A stretch of 64,000 nucleotides of DNA from contig JAXLUJ010000004.1 in assembly GCA_046329575.1 (NCBI GenBank), positions 256,791 to 320,790 of the forward strand, read 5' to 3'. The position numbers and the translations under genes were made by a program. The DNA is from UBA1941 sp046329575 (GTDB lineage: Bacteria; Bacteroidota; Bacteroidia; Chitinophagales; LD1). The notes under the pieces were generated by a model. It had not been told where the DNA came from and did no database searches. It saw only the letters and a program-made list of their open reading frames with translations. Of this stretch, positions 43,404-52,587 are shown one piece after another. How positions within the stretch are numbered: position 1 is the first letter of the stretch; every line of letters begins with the position of its first letter.

Positions 43404-46400
43404 ATGGCGGAAAGCAAGCAACATCCTAAACGTTTGAGCTTCGGCAAAATAAATCTGGCAGATGAATCTCCCGATCTTCTCGACATCCAGTTAGCCACTT
43501 ATAAAGAGTTTTTACAACTTGAAACCACAGCGGAAAATCGTCCTAAGGAAGGCCTTTATCAGGTTTTCATGGAAAACTTCCCTATCAGCGATACCCGCAA
43601 TATTTTTGTCCTTGAATTTATTGATTACTTCGTTGATCCTCCCCGCTATACTATTGACGAATGTATTGAACGCGGCCTAACCTACTGCGTTCCTCTGAAA
43701 GCAAAGTTGAAGCTTTCCTGTAATGATCCGGAACACATTGATTTTAAAACAATTGTGCAGGATGTGTTTCTAGGAAATATTCCATATATGACCCCGAAGG
43801 GCACTTTTATCATCAATGGCGCAGAACGCGTGGTGGTAAGTCAATTGCACCGTAGCCCGGGCGTGTTCTTTGGTCAAAGCTATCACCCGAACGGTACAAA
43901 AATCTATAGCGCACGGGTAATTCCTTTCAAAGGCGCGTGGATGGAATTCGCTACCGACATCAATAACGTGATGTACGCCTATATCGACCGGAAGAAAAAG
44001 TTCCCGGTTACGATGTTGCTGCGTGCCGTTGGATATGATTCAGATAAAGATATTTTGAAATTGTTTGAATTGGCCGATGAAATCACTGTTTCCAAAAAGG
44101 AACTTCAAAAAGCCATTGGACGCAAACTTGCGGCGAGGGTGCTTCGGACCTGGATGGAGGATTTTGTTGACGAAGATACCGGTGAAGTAGTTTCAATCGA
44201 ACGGAATGAAGTATTGCTGGAACGCGATACCATCATAACCGAAGATAACATCGATCTGATTGCCGGTTCAGGTACCAAAGCGGTTTTCGTTCATAAGGAA
44301 AAACAAGATCAGGATTACTCTATCATTTTTAATACCCTTCAAAAAGATACTTCCAACTCAGAAGTAGAAGCTTTAAATCATATCTATAAGCAACTTCGCG
44401 GTAGCGAACCGCCTGATGAAGAAACCGCTCGCGGCATCATCGAAAAGCTTTTCTTCTCTGATAAGCGTTATGATTTAGGTGAAGTTGGACGTTATAAAGT
44501 GAACAAAAAGTTAGGGTTAGACCCTAAGACCGATACCAAAGTTTTAACTAAGCAGGATATTATCCTCATTGTTAAATATCTGGTGGCGTTAAGCAATCAA
44601 CGTGCTGAGATCGATGATATTGACCACCTCAGCAACCGCCGTGTGCGCACCGTTGGCGAGCAACTTTCGGCACAATTCGGAGTTGGTCTGGCCCGTATGG
44701 CCCGCACCATTCGCGAACGTATGAACGTTCGCGATAATGAAGTGTTTACTCCGGTTGACCTCATTAACGCGCGTACCTTATCATCAGTAATCAACTCGTT
44801 CTTCGGAACTTCCCAACTGTCGCAATTCCTCGACCAAACCAATCCTTTGGCCGAAATCACTAACAAACGCCGTGTATCGGCATTGGGTCCGGGTGGTTTG
44901 AGCAGGGAACGCGCTGGTTTTGAGGTTCGTGACGTGCACTACAGTCACTATGGTCGTTTGTGCACTATCGAAACACCGGAAGGACCAAACATCGGTTTGA
45001 TCTCCACTTTATGCGTTCATGCGCAAGTGAATGACATGGGCTTTATTGAAACCCCTTACCGCAAGGTTAAAGAAGGTAAAGTGGATGTAAAAGGAAGACC
45101 AGTGTTTCTTTCAGCCGAAGAAGAAGACGATGCTAAAATCGCTCAGGCTAAGGTAGAACTGGATACTAAAACAGGAACTTTCCTTACAGAAAAGATAAAA
45201 AGCCGTTTCCAGGGCGACTTCCCGATTTTAGAACCGAAGGAAGTAAACTATATGGACGTGGCGCCCAATCAAATTGTGGGCGTATCGGCTTCTTTGATTC
45301 CATTCCTGGAACACGATGATGCCAACCGCGCCCTCATGGGTTCGAACATGCAACGTCAGGCCGTTCCGCTTTTGCGCCCTCAGGCGCCAATTGTGGGTAC
45401 CGGTTTGGAAGCCAAAGTAGCTCAGGATTCCCGCAACCTCATTAATGCTACCGGCAATGGTGTGGTGGAATATGTAGATGCCAACGAAATTCACGTTCGT
45501 TACGAACGTACCGAAGAAGCACGTTTGGTAAGTTTCAAGGACGATTTGGTAGTTTATAAACTTCAGAAGTTCTTGAAAACCAATCAAAGTACATGCATTA
45601 ACTTAAAGCCAATAGTTAAGAAGGGGCAAAAGGTTTCCAAAGGCCAAATTCTTTGTGAAGGTTTTAGCACTCAGGGCGGTGAATTAGCTTTAGGTTCCAA
45701 CCTTAAGGTGGCGTTCATGCCTTGGAAAGGATACAATTTCGAGGATGCCATCGTAATTAACGAACGTATTGTTCGTGATGATGTGTTCACTTCTATCCAA
45801 ATTGAAGAATTTGAATTGGAAGTACGTGATACTAAACTGGGTGAAGAAGAGTTAACCCAGGATATTCCAAACGTATCGGAAGAGGCTACAAAGGACCTTG
45901 ATGAGAATGGTATCATCCGTTTAGGTGCAAAGGTTAAAGAAGGTGATATTCTGATCGGTAAGATCACTCCAAAAGGTGAAACCGATCCTACTCCGGAAGA
46001 AAAATTGTTGCGCGCTATCTTCGGCGATAAGGCAGGCGATGTTAAAGATGCTTCTTTGAAAGTTCCACCTTCCATTGAAGGTACAGTAATCAGCAAAAAA
46101 CTTTTCGGCCGTGCTAAAAAGGACAAAACCTCTAAAGCTAAAGAGAAGGTAGCATTAGAAAACCTCGATAAAGTTTTTGAAAAGAAACTTGCCGAAATTA
46201 AAGGTGTATTGATCGATAAGTTAATGACCGTGCTGGCCGGAAAATCAGCCGCAGGTGTTTATTCGATGTACAAAGAAGAATGGTTGGCAAAAGGAACCAA
46301 GTTCACGGCCAAAGCCATTCAAGACCTTGACTTTGCTAATGTTGACCCAAGTGGCTGGACGAAAGATGACGATACGAATGAAGTAATCAAGTCTATTCTT

Positions 46401-47216
46401 CACAACTATGGTTTGCGGGTAAACGAAGAAACCGGAAAATATAAACGCGAGAAGTTTAACATCAGCATAGGCGATGAACTGCCTAGCGGTGTGTTGAAAC
46501 TGGCAAAAGTTTACATTGCTAAGAAGCGTAAATTGAAAGTGGGCGATAAAATGGCCGGACGCCACGGAAACAAAGGTATTGTAGCCAAAATCGTACGGGC
46601 TGAAGACATGCCATTCATGCAAGATGGAACTCCGGTTGATATTGTGCTCAATCCACTTGGTGTACCATCGCGTATGAACCTGGGTCAGATTTACGAAACC
46701 GTTTTAGGATGGGCCGGTCAAAAGTTAGGAATGACCTTTGGCACCCCAATCTTCGATGGTGCTACATTAGGTGAAATTTCTGAGTGGGTTGAAAAGGCAG
46801 GATTACCAGAATTCGGATCCACCTATTTATACGATGGCGAAACCGGTGAGCGTTTTGACCAGCAGACTACGGTTGGCGTGATTTACATGCTGAAACTGAG
46901 CCACATGGTTGACGATAAGATGCACGCCCGTTCTATTGGACCTTACTCTCTAATCACTCAGCAGCCATTGGGCGGTAAAGCACAATTCGGTGGTCAGCGT
47001 TTTGGTGAGATGGAGGTTTGGGCCCTTGAAGCTTACGGCGCGTCTAACATTCTTCAGGAATTACTTACTGTTAAGTCGGATGATATCAATGGCCGTGCGA
47101 AAGCTTACGAAGCAATCGTTAAGGGTGATAACATACCGGAACCGGGAATTCCGGAATCGTTCAATGTGTTGATGCATGAACTACGCGGTCTTGCTTTAGA
47201 TCTCAAATTCGAATAA
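43404..47216 (+). CDS. rpoB: DNA-directed RNA polymerase subunit beta
   Basis: 1270 residues, the full length expected in Bacteroidota. Landmarks include the rifampicin region with SQLSQFLDQTNPLAEITNKR (about 473-492) and LGPGGLSRERAGFEVRDVH, PEGPNIGLIS, the GDKMAGRHGNKG segment (about 1049-1060) and the C-terminal QRFGEMEVWALEAYGA. The terminus ESFNVLMHELRGLALDLKFE is complete. Rifampicin-site residues look like the sensitive type, as far as can be judged by eye. No rpoC follows; a strong terminator does. Confidence 0.99.
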   Translation: MAESKQHPKRLSFGKINLADESPDLLDIQLATYKEFLQLETTAENRPKEGLYQVFMENFPISDTRNIFVLEFIDYFVDPPRYTIDECIERGLTYCVPLKAKLKLSCNDPEHIDFKTIVQDVFLGNIPYMTPKGTFIINGAERVVVSQLHRSPGVFFGQSYHPNGTKIYSARVIPFKGAWMEFATDINNVMYAYIDRKKKFPVTMLLRAVGYDSDKDILKLFELADEITVSKKELQKAIGRKLAARVLRTWMEDFVDEDTGEVVSIERNEVLLERDTIITEDNIDLIAGSGTKAVFVHKEKQDQDYSIIFNTLQKDTSNSEVEALNHIYKQLRGSEPPDEETARGIIEKLFFSDKRYDLGEVGRYKVNKKLGLDPKTDTKVLTKQDIILIVKYLVALSNQRAEIDDIDHLSNRRVRTVGEQLSAQFGVGLARMARTIRERMNVRDNEVFTPVDLINARTLSSVINSFFGTSQLSQFLDQTNPLAEITNKRRVSALGPGGLSRERAGFEVRDVHYSHYGRLCTIETPEGPNIGLISTLCVHAQVNDMGFIETPYRKVKEGKVDVKGRPVFLSAEEEDDAKIAQAKVELDTKTGTFLTEKIKSRFQGDFPILEPKEVNYMDVAPNQIVGVSASLIPFLEHDDANRALMGSNMQRQAVPLLRPQAPIVGTGLEAKVAQDSRNLINATGNGVVEYVDANEIHVRYERTEEARLVSFKDDLVVYKLQKFLKTNQSTCINLKPIVKKGQKVSKGQILCEGFSTQGGELALGSNLKVAFMPWKGYNFEDAIVINERIVRDDVFTSIQIEEFELEVRDTKLGEEELTQDIPNVSEEATKDLDENGIIRLGAKVKEGDILIGKITPKGETDPTPEEKLLRAIFGDKAGDVKDASLKVPPSIEGTVISKKLFGRAKKDKTSKAKEKVALENLDKVFEKKLAEIKGVLIDKLMTVLAGKSAAGVYSMYKEEWLAKGTKFTAKAIQDLDFANVDPSGWTKDDDTNEVIKSILHNYGLRVNEETGKYKREKFNISIGDELPSGVLKLAKVYIAKKRKLKVGDKMAGRHGNKGIVAKIVRAEDMPFMQDGTPVDIVLNPLGVPSRMNLGQIYETVLGWAGQKLGMTFGTPIFDGATLGEISEWVEKAGLPEFGSTYLYDGETGERFDQQTTVGVIYMLKLSHMVDDKMHARSIGPYSLITQQPLGGKAQFGGQRFGEMEVWALEAYGASNILQELLTVKSDDINGRAKAYEAIVKGDNIPEPGIPESFNVLMHELRGLALDLKFE

Positions 47217-47237
47217 GCAGTATCGTAAACAATATAG

Positions 47238-47269
47238 AAGGCCATCTGAAAAGATGGCCTTTTTTTTTC
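47238..47269 (+). terminator. Strong intrinsic terminator after rpoB
   Basis: AAGGCCATCT (47238-47247), loop GAAA, AGATGGCCTT (47252-47261), then seven further T. The perfect 10-bp stem with a GNRA-type loop and T tail ends the rplL-rpoB transcript where rpoC would normally continue. Confidence 0.92.
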
Positions 47270-47435
47270 TTCCTATTTTGAAATGCCATCCAATTCATTC
47301 GTGTAGTTTCATTCTTCATGTTCCCATAAAATAAAATGAGTATCACCGTCGTTTTATAATCATGCCTATTCCGGCCTGCTGCAGCGGCACTAGTGTTTTC
47401 AGTTTTCAAATTAATTAACCGTAAAAACTCTTGCT

Positions 47436-48827
47436 ATGGCTTCAATTCGTCATGCTGCTGCACTACTATGCCTGTTTCTTTCGTCCTGTAAGTCAAATAA
47501 TGATGATAAGGGTGAAATAAAACCTTTGCCTTCAGAACGCTTTACTGCGCAATCTACGCTTCCATCCCACTTCAATGCGCGCGATGTTTCCAATAAACCA
47601 ACTATTGTACTGAGTAAAATATTGAAGGTAAATGGTGCAACTCCTGTGGCTGATCAAAGTCAGGATTGTGCTGCCTCGCTGCAGCAGAACTATCCACCTT
47701 CGGTTTTCTGCATTTATTCGAACCGGGATACTGTAATTGCCGCGGCTCAGGGAACACGGCTTCATTTTAAGGCAAATTCCTTTGTTTCGGAAAAATCGGG
47801 AGCCGCTATTGATGGACCGGTAACGATAGAAGTAAAAGAATACTACCGGATGCCGGATATACTTTTGGCGGGATTAGCTACGCAAAGCGGCGATGCGCTT
47901 TTGGAAAGCGGAGGAATGCTTCATATTACGGCTTCCAGTAAAGGGGAAACATGCAACTTAAAAACAGGGGCCGATTACGCCATCATTATGCCGGCAAAAG
48001 ACAAAAAGAATGACATGAAAATGTTTTATGGCGTGCCGGTAAATGCAGAACAACTGGATTGGCAACTTCCCGAAGAACGGATCATTTATAAAACAAGAAC
48101 TTATGAAGGGGTTTATGCCACCTATTTCGACATCATTCGAAAGAGACTAATCTATCCCGACTCCGCAAAACAGCAGAACATTCAGGGCACAACGGAAATT
48201 GGTTTTCATGTATGTCCTGATGGCATTTTTGAAAATCCCGTGGTTGTGGCCAGTTCCGGAAACCGTTTGCTGGATGAGGCTGCGATGACTGCGGTTTCAG
48301 CATCACGAATTTCCCGACGTTCGAAAGGCATAAACAAGCCAGTAAATTTCGTAATGCCAATCGATTTTGGTGGAAAAATGTCGGTTTTTACTAAGGGTAA
48401 GCGCACTGAAATTTATTATGCAGTTTCAAAGGAAACTATTTATCACAGCGGTACCGCGGATGAAGTAACACGATATCTTTTCTCAGCCTCCAAACTTGGG
48501 TGGATTAATTGCGATAGGTTCTATGAAAGTAAGGAACCCAAAGTAGTTTGTATGATTAAAGAGCAGGAAGCAGATCTTCCATTTACAGAAGTAAAGCTGG
48601 TGTTTAAAAATATGAAGTCTGTTTTAAATGGCACCAGAACTTCAAAAGGTTTTCATTTTACAAATGTTCCTCAAAAGGAACCTGTGACCATAGTTGGCAT
48701 TCGTTATGATCACAAAAAATTGTTTCTCGCCATGAAAGACACCGTCACTTCAAGTGTACCGATCACCGCGCTCAGTTATCAGCCGGTTACCACCGAAGAG
48801 CTAAAAGAACGACTGGAGAAATTGTAA
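47436..48827 (+). CDS. Lipoprotein with internal TonB C-terminal-like domain
   Basis: 463 residues with lipobox LSSC (Cys18). The region about 234-308 (IYPDSAKQQNIQGTTEIGFHV...LLDEAAMTAVSAS) resembles the TonB C-terminal domain found in many Bacteroidota proteins. Unlike a normal TonB there is no inner-membrane helix or proline-rich rod, and about 150 more residues follow the domain. An N-terminal region (about 95-200, with HFKANSFVSEKSGAAIDGPV) resembles a domain of surface proteins with unknown role. It is probably a periplasmic or outer-membrane lipoprotein that uses the TonB fold for binding, not for energy transduction. It is separated from rpoB by a terminator and followed by its own. 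Confidence 0.75.
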   Translation: MASIRHAAALLCLFLSSCKSNNDDKGEIKPLPSERFTAQSTLPSHFNARDVSNKPTIVLSKILKVNGATPVADQSQDCAASLQQNYPPSVFCIYSNRDTVIAAAQGTRLHFKANSFVSEKSGAAIDGPVTIEVKEYYRMPDILLAGLATQSGDALLESGGMLHITASSKGETCNLKTGADYAIIMPAKDKKNDMKMFYGVPVNAEQLDWQLPEERIIYKTRTYEGVYATYFDIIRKRLIYPDSAKQQNIQGTTEIGFHVCPDGIFENPVVVASSGNRLLDEAAMTAVSASRISRRSKGINKPVNFVMPIDFGGKMSVFTKGKRTEIYYAVSKETIYHSGTADEVTRYLFSASKLGWINCDRFYESKEPKVVCMIKEQEADLPFTEVKLVFKNMKSVLNGTRTSKGFHFTNVPQKEPVTIVGIRYDHKKLFLAMKDTVTSSVPITALSYQPVTTEELKERLEKL

Positions 48828-48849
48828 CCTCCCTGTTTTTTGAAACCAA

Positions 48850-48883
48850 CAACCTCTCTTACCAAAGGGAGGTTGTTCATTTT
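48850..48883 (+). terminator. Intrinsic terminator after the TonB-domain lipoprotein gene
   Basis: CAACCTCTCTT (48850-48860) pairs with AAGGGAGGTTG (48865-48875), with one wobble pair and an ACCA loop, followed by TTCATTTT. A competing left arm AACCTCCCT lies at the stop codon. Confidence 0.7.
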
Positions 48884-48927
48884 AGCGAATTGCAGGAACG
48901 AATTTTTAGTTGACTTGAAAAAACCGT

Positions 48928-49110
48928 ATGTCAGATAACAAAGAAAACAAAGGTCAACAAGATCGGATTCGTGTGGATGCCACCGACCCAAATGAAGTGG
49001 AGTTCCTTCACCGTCAATATCCTCATAAATCGCATCAGCAAATTAAAGAAGCCATACGGCGCTTTGGTCCGCTACGCGCAGCCATTGTGAAGGCGTTGGA
49101 AGGAAAGTAG
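48928..49110 (+). CDS. DUF3606 small protein
   Basis: 60 residues, charged N-terminus and a helical C-terminus. The pattern RIRVDATDPNEVEFLHRQYP followed by HQQIKEAIRRFGPLRAAIVKAL matches DUF3606, a short bacterial family of unknown role. It is 1 nt upstream of the DUF72 gene and is likely co-translated with it. The composition suggests a soluble, possibly nucleic-acid-associated helical protein, but this is inference. Confidence 0.85.
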   Translation: MSDNKENKGQQDRIRVDATDPNEVEFLHRQYPHKSHQQIKEAIRRFGPLRAAIVKALEGK

Positions 49111-49111
49111 G

Positions 49112-49831
49112 ATGGCGGAAATTCGTATTGGTTGCTCGGGCTATTATTACCCTGCCTGGAAAGGAACCTTCTATCCTTCGGTGTTGCAGCCGAATGAATG
49201 GCTTTCTTTTTACAGCACCCAGTTTAATGCCGTGGAACTCAACGGAACGTTTTACCGGCAACCACGGCTTGCTGACCTTATCCGCAGCAGAACCGCAACC
49301 GCTCCCAACTTCCAATTTTCTGTAAAAATGAGTCGCTACCTCACCCACATTTTGAGGATGCATCAGGCGAAGGAAAAAGTTTTGGAGTTCCAGGACCTCA
49401 TCCGTTCCGGACTGCATGAAAAATTGACCCATTTTTTATTTCAGTTCCCTGCTTCTTTTCGTTACAGTGAGGATCGTTTAGATGATCTTCTGAATGCTCT
49501 TCCGCATCATCCCGAAAACGTAATCGAGTTCCGGCACCAAAGCTGGTGGAATACCAACGTTTTCGAAGCATTCAAAAATGCTGAGCTTACGTTCTGCAAT
49601 ATGGATTATCCCGGTTTAGAGGTTTCCTTTCAACAAACCAACAACGAATTCTACCTTAGGCTTCACGGAAATCCAATTCTATTCCGCTCGCCGTATTCTT
49701 CAGAAAAACTACAGTATTTTGCCTCCAAGCTACCTGCAGTGTGCAAAAAATATCACCTTTTCTTTAATAATACTGATAATCAGATGGCATTTGACAATGC
49801 CCGCGAAATGATGGAATTGACCGGCATGTAA
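49112..49831 (+). CDS. DUF72 family TIM-barrel protein
   Basis: 239 residues beginning RIGCSGYYYPAWKGTFYP, the hallmark N-terminus of DUF72. ELNGTFYRQP, FSVKMSRYLTH and EFRHQSWW follow, all family blocks. DUF72 proteins have a TIM-barrel fold and unknown activity. The gene follows DUF3606 with a single base between stop and start. Confidence 0.93.
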   Translation: MAEIRIGCSGYYYPAWKGTFYPSVLQPNEWLSFYSTQFNAVELNGTFYRQPRLADLIRSRTATAPNFQFSVKMSRYLTHILRMHQAKEKVLEFQDLIRSGLHEKLTHFLFQFPASFRYSEDRLDDLLNALPHHPENVIEFRHQSWWNTNVFEAFKNAELTFCNMDYPGLEVSFQQTNNEFYLRLHGNPILFRSPYSSEKLQYFASKLPAVCKKYHLFFNNTDNQMAFDNAREMMELTGM

Positions 49832-49882
49832 TTCTAATGGATTTGTGCTTTCTCCTCTCCTTTTTTTCGCACATTCGCAACA

Positions 49883-50878
49883 GTGAAAATCTCAGCTTCC
49901 GTTTATAGTAAGAACAGTAGTAATTTAGCCGAGACCATTGCTTTGCTAGATGACCATGGCGTAGAGTTGCTGCATCTGGATTGTAAAGACAATCCTCAGG
50001 TTTTTATTGATGCTCAATACATCAAAACACTAACCAAAACCAATCTTGACGTCCATCTGATTACTAGTAATCCGGAGCAGTATTTCAACGTTATAAAAAC
50101 CCTGCAGCCGGCACAGATCTGCTTTCAATGGGAACCATTATTACGCTATCCCCAACTTCCCGAGCTAAAGGGTACACGAAAAGGAATAGCTTTAAAAACA
50201 GAAACCAGCCTGGATGTTCTGGAACAGGCCGCAGGTTGGGATTACGTCATGCTCATGAGTACGGTTCCCGGAGAAAGTGGAGGACGATTTCAAAAAGAAA
50301 CGTTTTCAAGGATTCATGAAGTGCATCGTCGTTTTCCGAGTTTAAAAATACAGGTGGATGGCGGGGTGAATGAGGAGGTGGCGTTTATTTTGAGATTGCT
50401 CAATATTGAATCATTTGTTTCAGGTTCCTACCTCATGAATCATGAGCATTTTGGCCATGGGCTTTTAAGTTTTTATAGAATACCAAAAACCGAAATTTCA
50501 TTTTGCGTTTCAGATTTTATGCTCCCGCTCACCGATTTACCGATAGTTTCGCCTGATGATGATTTCAAGGTAGTTCTTGAAGTAGTGGAACAATACCGTC
50601 AAGGCTATGCCATGGTGGTGAAAAATGACCAGCTTTATGGAGTAATCAGCAATGCCGATATCAGGCGCGGCGTGTTACGCCACTATGACCGTTTCCAAAA
50701 CATAAAGGCTTCTGACGTTATGAACAGAAACCCTGTAACGGTAAAAAGCGATGCCTCGGTAACTGAGATGTTACAAACTATACAAGAACATAAATTTGTT
50801 ATTTTATTTCTACCTGTGGTTGACAGGAACAACAATTTAAAGGGTAGTATCCTATTGAACCATCTCACTCACAACTAA
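49883..50878 (+). CDS. Ribulose-phosphate-3-epimerase-like barrel fused to a CBS pair
   Basis: 331 residues starting at GTG. Residues 1-195 resemble RPE: HLDCKDN (31-37), DVHL (56-59), STVPGESGGRF (126-136) and QVDGGV (157-162). The RPE metal and acid-base residues correspond to His31, Asp33, His58 and Asp159, all present. The usual FHPEA block reads FQWEP (81-85). Residues about 209-331 hold two CBS motifs (DADIRRG-like SNADIRRG and ASDVMNRNPVTV), which usually bind adenosine nucleotides. An AMP/ATP-responsive sugar-phosphate isomerase is the simplest reading. The gene is 27 nt upstream of DAHP synthase, hinting at control of erythrose-4-phosphate supply. It is not a standard RPE. Confidence 0.8.
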   Translation: MKISASVYSKNSSNLAETIALLDDHGVELLHLDCKDNPQVFIDAQYIKTLTKTNLDVHLITSNPEQYFNVIKTLQPAQICFQWEPLLRYPQLPELKGTRKGIALKTETSLDVLEQAAGWDYVMLMSTVPGESGGRFQKETFSRIHEVHRRFPSLKIQVDGGVNEEVAFILRLLNIESFVSGSYLMNHEHFGHGLLSFYRIPKTEISFCVSDFMLPLTDLPIVSPDDDFKVVLEVVEQYRQGYAMVVKNDQLYGVISNADIRRGVLRHYDRFQNIKASDVMNRNPVTVKSDASVTEMLQTIQEHKFVILFLPVVDRNNNLKGSILLNHLTHN

Positions 50879-50905
50879 TTTCAAACATTTCAATTTACCG
50901 AAAAC

Positions 50906-51904
50906 ATGATCATACATTTACCGCAAAACACCTCTGCCCAGCAGGCTGCAATTTATGCTGAACAATTTGAAGCCATTCATTTTGAAGAAAACGGCACGCA
51001 TGTTTTGGTAACTTCCTCCAAAATCAAAACATTACCGGAGGTGCTTGGTAAAATTGGCGCTGAGGGTTTTGCAACGGATTCAGATATTCAATTAGCGTCA
51101 AAAAAGTATCGCCAAGGTGTGCGCGAAATCGCAATGGGCGAGGTTGTTATCGGCGGAAGTTCAGGTAATACAGTTATGATTACGGGACCTTGTTCCGTAG
51201 AATCAGAAGAGCAGTTAGAAGCCTGCGCCAAACTGTGTGTGTTGTTAGGTGTAAGAGTGTTGCGTGCCGGGGCATTCAAACCAAGAACAAGTCCTTACAC
51301 CTTCCAGGGAATGGGATTGGAAGGTTTGAAACTATTGGCGAAAATGCGGGAACAATATGGTTTGCAAATCATCACTGAAGTTCGCGATAGTACGCATGTA
51401 GATGCCGTTATCGAGTACGCTGATATTATTCAAATTGGCGCCAAGGCGATGTATGATCAGGGCATTTTAAGGCGTTGTGGCAAATCGGGTAAACCGGTGC
51501 TACTGAAGCGCGGATTTGGAAGTACGTTGCAGGAATTTGTTCAGGCCGCCGAATTTATGCTAAGCGCCGGCAATCAACAGATCATGCTTTGCGAACGAGG
51601 CATTCGAACATTCGAGACTAAGACCAGATTTACCCTCGACCTTTGCGGTGTGGCCTGGTTGAAGGAGCACACGAATCTTCCGGTGATTCTTGACCCTAGC
51701 CATGCCATCGGCTACCGATATGGAGTGCCTGACCTTTCGCGTGCTTGCGTGGCTATGGGCGTAGATGGCCTTTTGATTGAAACGCATCCCAATCCGGCAG
51801 TTGCCAAATCAGATGCCGATCAGCAACTGAACTTCGAACAATTTACATCGCTTTATAAGTCGTTACAACCTATAGCCGCCGCTGTACATCGCACCATGGT
51901 TTGA
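50906..51904 (+). CDS. aroF: 3-deoxy-7-phosphoheptulonate (DAHP) synthase, type I-beta
   Basis: 332 residues. The N-terminal 65 or so residues form a ferredoxin-like/ACT-type regulatory domain, as in the Thermotoga-type enzyme. The catalytic barrel has TGPCSVES (about 92-99), RAGAFKPRTSPYTFQG (about 117-132), QIGAKAMY, LLKRGFGST and LDPSHAIGYR (metal/PEP site). It condenses PEP with erythrose-4-phosphate, the first step of aromatic synthesis. It follows the epimerase-CBS gene by 27 nt; its stop abuts that of the convergent rlmH gene. Confidence 0.93.
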   Translation: MIIHLPQNTSAQQAAIYAEQFEAIHFEENGTHVLVTSSKIKTLPEVLGKIGAEGFATDSDIQLASKKYRQGVREIAMGEVVIGGSSGNTVMITGPCSVESEEQLEACAKLCVLLGVRVLRAGAFKPRTSPYTFQGMGLEGLKLLAKMREQYGLQIITEVRDSTHVDAVIEYADIIQIGAKAMYDQGILRRCGKSGKPVLLKRGFGSTLQEFVQAAEFMLSAGNQQIMLCERGIRTFETKTRFTLDLCGVAWLKEHTNLPVILDPSHAIGYRYGVPDLSRACVAMGVDGLLIETHPNPAVAKSDADQQLNFEQFTSLYKSLQPIAAAVHRTMV

Positions 51905-52378
51905 TTACCCGCGGTGATGATAGGGTTCACCACGGATGATGGTGCAAGCGCGGTAAAGTTGCTCTAAAAATAAGGCCCGAACGATTTGATGGGAGAAGGT
52001 CATTTTTGATAAAGAAAGTTGTATATCTGATTTCTGCTTCACCACATCGCTGAAACCAAACGCCCCGCCAATAACGAATACTATTCGCTTTTTGGATTGA
52101 TTCGCCCAATTTGTAATGGCATCGGCAAATTCCGTGCTGCTCCACTGCTTCCCACGTTCATCCAGCAATACGATGTAATCGCCAGGTTTGAACCGCTTCA
52201 GCATTTGATCGCCTTCTGCTGATTTCATTTTATCGCGATCCTGAGTTTTTCCGGGATTGCTGTCTATGATTTCTAATTCGAAAGGATAGTAATGCGGAAT
52301 TCTTTTGGCGAAATCCAGGACAATTGCATTCACAGCAGGATCAGCAGTTTTTCCGGTTATGAGCAGATGGAGTTGCAT
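51905..52378 (-). CDS. rlmH: 23S rRNA (pseudouridine-1915 N3) methyltransferase
   Basis: 157 residues with the SPOUT-fold RlmH fingerprint: VLLDERGKQWSSTEFA (about 71-86), FVIGGAFGFSD (about 101-111, SAM-binding knot) and the C-terminal LSLSKMTFSHQIVRALFLEQLYRA...YHHRG. It methylates pseudouridine 1915 in 23S rRNA helix 69. Length is normal. Confidence 0.97.
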   Translation of the reverse strand: MQLHLLITGKTADPAVNAIVLDFAKRIPHYYPFELEIIDSNPGKTQDRDKMKSAEGDQMLKRFKPGDYIVLLDERGKQWSSTEFADAITNWANQSKKRIVFVIGGAFGFSDVVKQKSDIQLSLSKMTFSHQIVRALFLEQLYRACTIIRGEPYHHRG

Positions 52379-52587
52379 TGGACGAATTAAATGAAATTGG
52401 CAAAGTATTTTATCTGAACCAATGTTGCTCCATGGGGCCCGGAGTTTATTTTAGATATATGAAAAAGGAGCGCAAATGGTAGCAGGCAGATTAATTATTT
52501 AGGATGAGGACCTCTCGTTTCTACTGATTCGGTAAATCCATAACGATTTATTAAATTAGAAATTGAATGCATATAAAACCTCCTATT

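Noticed and set aside
45671..46126. Open frame of 151 codons antisense to rpoB
   Set aside because: Antisense shadow of a highly conserved gene; no initiation context or recognisable domain.
52379..52587. Possible regulatory content in the 209-nt gap between rlmH and the secreted repeat protein
   Set aside because: No consensus promoter, hairpin or ORF could be supported by eye.
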